Below are positions 5,246 to 9,305 of a stretch of 9,305 nucleotides of DNA, in pieces. Each line of letters starts with the position of its first letter. Positions within the stretch are counted from its first letter, which is position 1. Under the pieces are notes generated by a model. The model was not told the DNA's origin and did no database searches. It saw nothing but the letters and a program-made list of their open reading frames with translations. Origin of the DNA: DAOVRL01 sp964459805 (GTDB lineage: Bacteria > Planctomycetota > Phycisphaerae > Sedimentisphaerales > Anaerobacaceae). Location: positions 1 to 9,305 of the forward strand of contig CAYWOD010000139.1 in NCBI GenBank assembly GCA_964459805.1. The letters are read 5' to 3'. A program made the position numbers and the translations under genes.

Positions 5246-7168
5246 ATGGACAGGGTAAGTAAGATTCTGTTGGCAGTTTTGGTGGGGATGGTAGGGGCTG
5301 AGTGTGCGAGGGGGGCGGCGAGCAGGGAGGGCAAGTCGCCGTTAGATGAGCTGCCGGGGCACATAAAGCGGTTGACATATTTCGGGCAAAGGGCGGACTG
5401 GTCAGGCGACGGGAAGCGCATCCTGTTTATCGAGAAGACATTCGGCGACGCGTATGAAATTGACTTAGAGACGAAGATTATCCGTGCGATGACGCATCGC
5501 TACTTCCACGAGGGCTACACGCGGGCGCTGTATCTAAGCAACGGCGATATTCTGCTTTCGGGGGCGCGGCAGTTTGATGCGACTAATCCGTGGGCGAGCA
5601 GGAGCGGGAAGAACGCCGAGCTTTGGGTCTTGAAGAAGGACCTTTCGGAGCCGCCCGTGCCGTTAGGCGAGAAGTGCTCGGAAGGGCCGGCGGCTTCGCG
5701 CAGGCGAATGCACATCGTCTGGACGCAGGATGGAGCGTTCTATTCGGCGGACATAGTATATGAAGACGGCACACCGAAACTGGCGAACAAGAAGAAGGTT
5801 CTGGATAGGCAGGATTTGCCGTTTAAGACCGGGCTGGAGGCCCAGAATCTTCGGCCGCCTGATGAGAAGGAGCTTATATTCAGCGCCTACGGGTATCAGG
5901 GTACGGAAGTTTGCGGGCTTAATCTTGAGACGGGCAAGGTGGTGAACTACTCGAAGGCGCCGGAGCAGTACGATGAGCCGGAAGGCATTTTTCCCGACGG
6001 CAAACATACGTTAGTCGAATGCGATAAGCACAGCGGCAAAGGGACGCGGTATATCGACCTCTACAAGCTGGCGCTGGATGGGTCGGGCAGGACGAAGCGG
6101 ATGACGTTTTTTTCCGACTATCCGGGCTATAAGGCGTCGAATCCGGTGGTTAGCGACGACGGGCGATATATTGCTTTTCAGGTGGCCAAGCAAGGCGACC
6201 CGGCCGGGGTGGGCAGAGGCATTTTTATTTTCGATAGAGAGAAGTTCGAGGGGCGATCCGAAAGCGACGGGGAGAAGACGAAGGGGGACGAGAAGGTGGC
6301 CGGAAAGGTGAACGAAAAGGGGGACGAGAAGGTCGGTGAGAAGGCGGATGAGGAAGGGATGGAAAAGGGGGTGGAAAAGGTAAACGAGAAGGTGGACGAA
6401 GAGCCGAACACGATTGAAGCGAGGATCGATGAAATCAAAAGGAACTACGGGGTGAAAGTCCATCATAGGTACGATGCGAAGGCGTTCTTTCCGGCGAAAT
6501 GGCTGCCCGAGCCGATATCGGGCCAAGGCTCTCAAATGCCGGCGGAAGAAATTGACAGGGTCCTCGGGGCAGTGGAGAAGTTCCTTGCGGAATACCCGAA
6601 GGGCGTGCTTGAGAAGAACCTGACGGACATATACCTGATCAGCGGTATGAAGTTCTACGGCAAGGGTTTCGGGGCCGCGTACGGCAGGTCCGCTCTTTAT
6701 GTAAACAGCGAGGGGCGGTCCAAGGGATACACCGGGCAGTTTTTGCTGAGCCAGATGCACTCGGAGCTATCGAGCATATTCCTTGTGAACTACAAGAACA
6801 AATTCCCCGAGGAGGCGTGGAAAGCCGTGAACGAAGGCGGCTGGGAATACAAAGGGACGGGAGTGGAGATGCTCGGGCAAGAGGACATCTTCGGACAGAC
6901 GGAGGAGCTGCTGAACCGCGGTTTTCTGGTGAAGTACTCTCAAAGCAGTCTGGAGAACGATGTGAATATGTTCGCGTTCTGGGCTTTCACTAGGCCGAAG
7001 CAGTTGCAGGAGCTGGTGTCAAAGTATGAGAAAATCAACAAGAAGTACCATTTGATGGTGCAGTTTTACGAGAAGATTGATTCTGGAATCAGTATAGCGA
7101 AAGGCGAGGAAACGTCGTGCCTGGTCAATTGGGTATCCAGCGTGGTTTCGGCGCAAAGCGGAGGTTGA
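5246..7168 (+). CDS. Secreted TolB-like propeller with metallopeptidase-like domain
   Basis: The product has 640 residues. Residues 1-25 form a signal peptide (MDRVSKILLAVLVGMVGAECARGAA); the Cys is not in a convincing lipobox, so secretion to the periplasm is favoured. Residues 36-335 carry PD40/TolB-type strands such as WSGDGKRILF (52-61), GIFPDGKHTLVE (247-258) and VVSDDGRYIAFQV (301-313). Residues 343-390 are a highly charged tandem-repeat linker. Residues 391-640 resemble a gluzincin-type metallopeptidase domain: LTDIYLISGMKFYG, GYTGQFLLSQMHSELSSIFL and GFLVKYSQSSLENDVNMF (559-576). The related proteins recalled have HHE(L/F)SS or HExxH. Here the motif is HSELSS (H505, E507), so the His directly before the Glu is lost and activity is doubtful. 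The gene starts 80 bases after the previous stop and may have its own promoter, though none was recognised. Substrate unknown. Confidence 0.8.
   Translation: MDRVSKILLAVLVGMVGAECARGAASREGKSPLDELPGHIKRLTYFGQRADWSGDGKRILFIEKTFGDAYEIDLETKIIRAMTHRYFHEGYTRALYLSNGDILLSGARQFDATNPWASRSGKNAELWVLKKDLSEPPVPLGEKCSEGPAASRRRMHIVWTQDGAFYSADIVYEDGTPKLANKKKVLDRQDLPFKTGLEAQNLRPPDEKELIFSAYGYQGTEVCGLNLETGKVVNYSKAPEQYDEPEGIFPDGKHTLVECDKHSGKGTRYIDLYKLALDGSGRTKRMTFFSDYPGYKASNPVVSDDGRYIAFQVAKQGDPAGVGRGIFIFDREKFEGRSESDGEKTKGDEKVAGKVNEKGDEKVGEKADEEGMEKGVEKVNEKVDEEPNTIEARIDEIKRNYGVKVHHRYDAKAFFPAKWLPEPISGQGSQMPAEEIDRVLGAVEKFLAEYPKGVLEKNLTDIYLISGMKFYGKGFGAAYGRSALYVNSEGRSKGYTGQFLLSQMHSELSSIFLVNYKNKFPEEAWKAVNEGGWEYKGTGVEMLGQEDIFGQTEELLNRGFLVKYSQSSLENDVNMFAFWAFTRPKQLQELVSKYEKINKKYHLMVQFYEKIDSGISIAKGEETSCLVNWVSSVVSAQSGG
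6272..6415 (+). repeat. Four 36-bp (12-codon) repeats in the propeller linker
   Basis: The units are 6272-6307, 6308-6343, 6344-6379 and 6380-6415. They are read as EKTKGDEKVAGK, VNEKGDEKVGEK, ADEEGMEKGVEK and VNEKVDEEPNTI. The 17-mer AAGGGGGACGAGAAGGT occurs at 6281-6297 and again exactly 36 bases on at 6317-6333. A 23-base block at 6305-6327 matches 6377-6399 (72 bases on) at 20 positions. The encoded segment is Lys/Glu-rich and should be extended or helical. Confidence 0.85.
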
Positions 7169-7207
7169 GCTATGCGCGTGATTTGGAAATAGGGATTGCA
7201 ATTTGGG

Positions 7208-7307
7208 NNNNNNNNNNNNNNNNNNNNNNNNNNNNNNNNNNNNNNNNNNNNNNNNNNNNNNNNNNNNNNNNNNNNNNNNNNNNNNNNNNNNNNNNNNNNN
7301 NNNNNNN
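7208..7307. other. Assembly gap of 100 N
   Basis: Exactly 100 unresolved bases, the customary placeholder for a scaffold gap of unknown length. The true distance, and any gene in it, cannot be judged. The 39 bases before it (7169-7207) hold no recognisable gene. Any reading frame drawn across the gap is meaningless. Confidence 0.97.
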
Positions 7308-7310
7308 GTT

Positions 7311-7907
7311 ATGGCAGAAGCTGGGCCGAGCCGAGAAGAAGCACTTTCGCTGCTGAAGGAATATAACAAGAGCGAAGGGTTAATTAAGCACGCGCTGGCG
7401 GTTGAGGCGGTGATGCGATACTGTGCGCGCAAGCGCGGAGAGGATGAGGAGAAATGGGGTGTGATCGGGCTGGTCCACGATCTGGACTATGAGCAATTTC
7501 CCGATGAGCACTGCCACAAGACAGAAGAGATTTTGGTCTCTCACGACTGGCCGGGCGAATACATCCGGGCGGTGGTTTCGCACGGGTGGGGTATATGCAC
7601 GGACGTTGAGCCTCAAAGCGAGCTTGAGAAGGTGCTTTACGCAATTGATGAGCTAACGGGGCTCGTGGTGGCGACCGCATTGGTGCGGCCGAGCAAAAGC
7701 GTGCTGGATGTGAAGGTCAAATCCGTGAAGAAGAAATGGAAGGATAAATCGTTCGCGGCGGGCGTCAACCGGGAGGTAATCGCGAAAGGCGCCGAGATGT
7801 TGGGCGCCGAAGTGGGCGAGCTTATCAACGACACGATAATGGGGATGCGGGAGGTGGCCGACGAAATCGGGCTAAAGGGCAATCCGCAGGCGCCCCAGAA
7901 TCCGTGA
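7311..7907 (+). CDS. HD-domain metal-dependent hydrolase
   Basis: From ATG 7311 the protein has 198 residues and looks complete. HD-family ligands are visible: H27 in IKHALAVE, H56-D57 in GLVHDLDYE, H91 in VVSHGWG and D113 in AIDELTGL. These are typical of small bacterial HDIG-type phosphohydrolases acting on nucleotides or other phosphoesters in the cytoplasm. A second conserved block, ALVRPSKSV then VKSVKKKWKDKSFAAGVNRE (139-155), belongs to one uncharacterised HD subfamily found in many bacteria and archaea. The substrate is unknown. The ATG is four bases after the assembly gap, so the ribosome binding site cannot be seen and a longer N-terminus cannot be excluded. However, MAEAGPSREEALSLLKEYNKSE is where such proteins usually begin. 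The next gene starts 37 bases downstream. Confidence 0.88.
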   Translation: MAEAGPSREEALSLLKEYNKSEGLIKHALAVEAVMRYCARKRGEDEEKWGVIGLVHDLDYEQFPDEHCHKTEEILVSHDWPGEYIRAVVSHGWGICTDVEPQSELEKVLYAIDELTGLVVATALVRPSKSVLDVKVKSVKKKWKDKSFAAGVNREVIAKGAEMLGAEVGELINDTIMGMREVADEIGLKGNPQAPQNP

Positions 7908-7944
7908 GAGAAATCGGCCTTGAGGGTTGGGAGCTTGAGTCAAG

Positions 7945-9138
7945 ATGAGTAAAGAAACAAGTTACAGGGGGCCATGGCTGCTTGTGGTGTGCTGTTTTCT
8001 GGTTCTGCTATCGGCCGGCGGGTGCGGCGAGAACAAGTGGGCGCTGACAGAGGCCGAGCTGGACCGGGTTGCGATAACGGAGAAGATACAGCTTGTGGAA
8101 GAGGCCGGCGGGCTTGTGCTGATAGTGGGCGGGGAGACGATAACCAGCGACGAGATAATCGAGGCATCGGCGGACCCGTATGCCAAAGACATGTCGGTTG
8201 CCGAGCTTCTTAGGCCGATAGCTCAAAGCAGCGATCTTGAGCAGTTCAAGGAGCAAGCGAGACGTTCGCTGAAAGAGGTTGTTATGAGCAGCATCTCCGG
8301 CGTTTTACTCTATCAGCACGCCAAGAGAGAAATCGGAAGCAACGCCGATGAGGCCGTAGATAAGATGGCGAAAAAGGAACTGAGGAAATTTATTCTGAAG
8401 TACGGCGGCAACGAGGCCAAGGCGGACGAGGCACTTGAAGAGATGGGAATGGACCGCGAAAGTTACAAAGAAGGGCATAAGAGATTTATTATCACTCAAT
8501 GGTATCTGGCATCAAAACTGCCTTACAAGAAGCCCGTCACGTACGGTGAGCTGGTCGAGTATTACGAGAAGAATAAGGACGAGCTTTTTTTAAAGGCTGC
8601 AAAGCTGAAGTTTCGGCTGATCGACATAGAAATTGCAAAGCTGGAGACAACGGACCCGAATCAGAATCGGCTGGAAGAAGCAAGAAAGCTGGGCGAGAAA
8701 CTTGTGGGGCAAATAAGGGCCGGGGAAGATTTCGGCAAGTTAGCGAAGGAATACTCACACGGGCACAGGCGGGCGTTCGATGGATTGTGGCCGGCGCTGC
8801 AGCCGGATTCGCTGGCGAAGCCTTACGATATTCTCGTGGAGAAGGCAGAGCAGATCAAAACCGGCGAAACAGCAGGGCCTATTGAGATAGTGGGACATAT
8901 TTTCATAATGAAGCTGGAAGAGTGGCAATTGGAAGGCTACGAGCCGCTTGAAAAAGTACAGGGCCAGGTGAACAATAGAATTCTTGCGGACCGTCAGAAC
9001 GAGGCGATCATAAGGCTTAATGAAAGACTTCTGCGCCAAGCGGCAATCGGGGAGACAGACGAATTCGTGGATTTCTGCTTAGAGAAGATCTACCGGATGA
9101 GTAATGACCAGGAAGAGACGGCAGTAGAGACGAAATGA
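7945..9138 (+). CDS. SurA/PpiC-like peptidyl-prolyl isomerase lipoprotein
   Basis: The 397-residue protein begins with a hydrophobic signal (11-23) ending in LLSAGGC. Cys27 is a plausible lipidation site though the box is not ideal. A long helical region (about 60-215) resembles the SurA N-terminal chaperone part, beginning with the short strand LVLIVGGETITSDEI. A parvulin-like domain follows (about 218-326), recognised by AGEDFGKLAKEYSHG (259-273), TGETAGPIEIVGHIFIMKLEEW (306-327) and a SurA-like C-terminal helix. Known relatives fold exported or outer-membrane proteins in the periplasm. Here the first strand reads KFRLIDIEI instead of the usual RHILI, and the final strand has Phe320 where the catalytic His normally sits, so isomerase activity is doubtful and a chaperone role more likely. 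The ribosome binding site is weak (GGAG about 12 bases before ATG). acpS starts 35 bases downstream. Confidence 0.85.
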   Translation: MSKETSYRGPWLLVVCCFLVLLSAGGCGENKWALTEAELDRVAITEKIQLVEEAGGLVLIVGGETITSDEIIEASADPYAKDMSVAELLRPIAQSSDLEQFKEQARRSLKEVVMSSISGVLLYQHAKREIGSNADEAVDKMAKKELRKFILKYGGNEAKADEALEEMGMDRESYKEGHKRFIITQWYLASKLPYKKPVTYGELVEYYEKNKDELFLKAAKLKFRLIDIEIAKLETTDPNQNRLEEARKLGEKLVGQIRAGEDFGKLAKEYSHGHRRAFDGLWPALQPDSLAKPYDILVEKAEQIKTGETAGPIEIVGHIFIMKLEEWQLEGYEPLEKVQGQVNNRILADRQNEAIIRLNERLLRQAAIGETDEFVDFCLEKIYRMSNDQEETAVETK

Positions 9139-9173
9139 CGGATATCGAGTAGCGCATTTGTCGGGATTCATAG

Positions 9174-9305
9174 ATGGAATTTGTGGCGCACGGCATAGAC
9201 CTTGTTGATTGCCCTCGGATACAGGATATGGTCAAGCGGCACGGCGAGCGGTTCATCAATCGCGTTTTCACGCCGGCCGAACAGGCATACGCAAAGGCGA
9301 ACAAG
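9174..9305 (+). CDS. acpS: Holo-[acyl-carrier-protein] synthase, 5' part
   Basis: The first 44 residues run off the window edge. HGIDLVDCPRIQDMVKRHGE followed by RFINRVFTPAEQAYA is the standard AcpS opening; D9 is the expected magnesium ligand and matches E. coli Asp9. AcpS transfers 4'-phosphopantetheine from coenzyme A to apo-ACP in the cytoplasm, which is needed for fatty acid synthesis. The second conserved block with the catalytic Glu lies beyond the window. GGGA (9163-9166), seven bases before ATG 9174, is a modest ribosome binding site. The short spacing suggests co-transcription with the lipoprotein gene. Confidence 0.93.
   Translation, partial: MEFVAHGIDLVDCPRIQDMVKRHGERFINRVFTPAEQAYAKANK

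Noticed and set aside
7203..7907. Reading frame starting at TTG 7203 and crossing the N run
   Set aside because: The gap length is a placeholder, so continuity of frame across it has no meaning. ATG 7311 is used instead.

Overview
The window reads as one chromosomal scaffold segment of a Gram-negative-type bacterium, most likely a planctomycete of the Phycisphaerae or a close relative and probably a metagenome assembly. The clues are two proteins with the NL..LGKAM.IY.ND signature of planctomycete pilin-like H-X9-DG proteins, a DUF4190-type membrane module fused to one of them, a TolB-like propeller fused to a metallopeptidase-like domain, interspersed palindromic repeats, and a run of exactly 100 N. 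The taxonomy is inferred from gene style, not from a marker search. All supported genes lie on the plus strand.

Layout. Positions 1-128 are intergenic and made of repeat fragments, including a 20-bp dRS3-like palindrome. Positions 129-3596 encode Mfd, the transcription-repair coupling factor. Two overlapping genes follow: a multi-pass membrane protein with a pilin-like tail (3593-4618) and a small single-pass protein that looks chimeric (4608-5165). A secreted propeller plus metallopeptidase-like protein lies at 5246-7168. After an assembly gap (7208-7307) come an HD-domain hydrolase (7311-7907), a SurA/PpiC-like lipoprotein (7945-9138) and the start of acpS (9174 to the window edge).

The main point of interest is mfd. 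Its N-terminal UvrB-homology module carries two in-frame insertions of about 30 and 48 residues that the E. coli protein lacks. Both are built from mobile-looking palindromic repeats. The first holds a copy of the repeat that also lies just upstream of the gene (24 of 25 bases identical). The second sits in the hairpin between residues expected to contact UvrA and continues into a degenerating tandem of 8-codon units. This resembles the in-frame palindromic elements of Rickettsia, here in a DNA-repair gene. Repeat-derived sequence also appears to form the C-terminus of the next gene. Several other proteins look like degenerate or recombined family members: a metallopeptidase-like domain without a proper HExxH, a parvulin-like domain without its active-site histidines, and a pilin-like protein that seems to have lost its middle.

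Functionally, mfd and acpS are housekeeping genes (repair of transcription-blocking lesions; activation of acyl carrier protein). The lipoprotein and the propeller protein act outside the cytoplasm, and the two pilin-like proteins are membrane-anchored. No shared pathway is evident. The overlap of the first three genes suggests one transcript.
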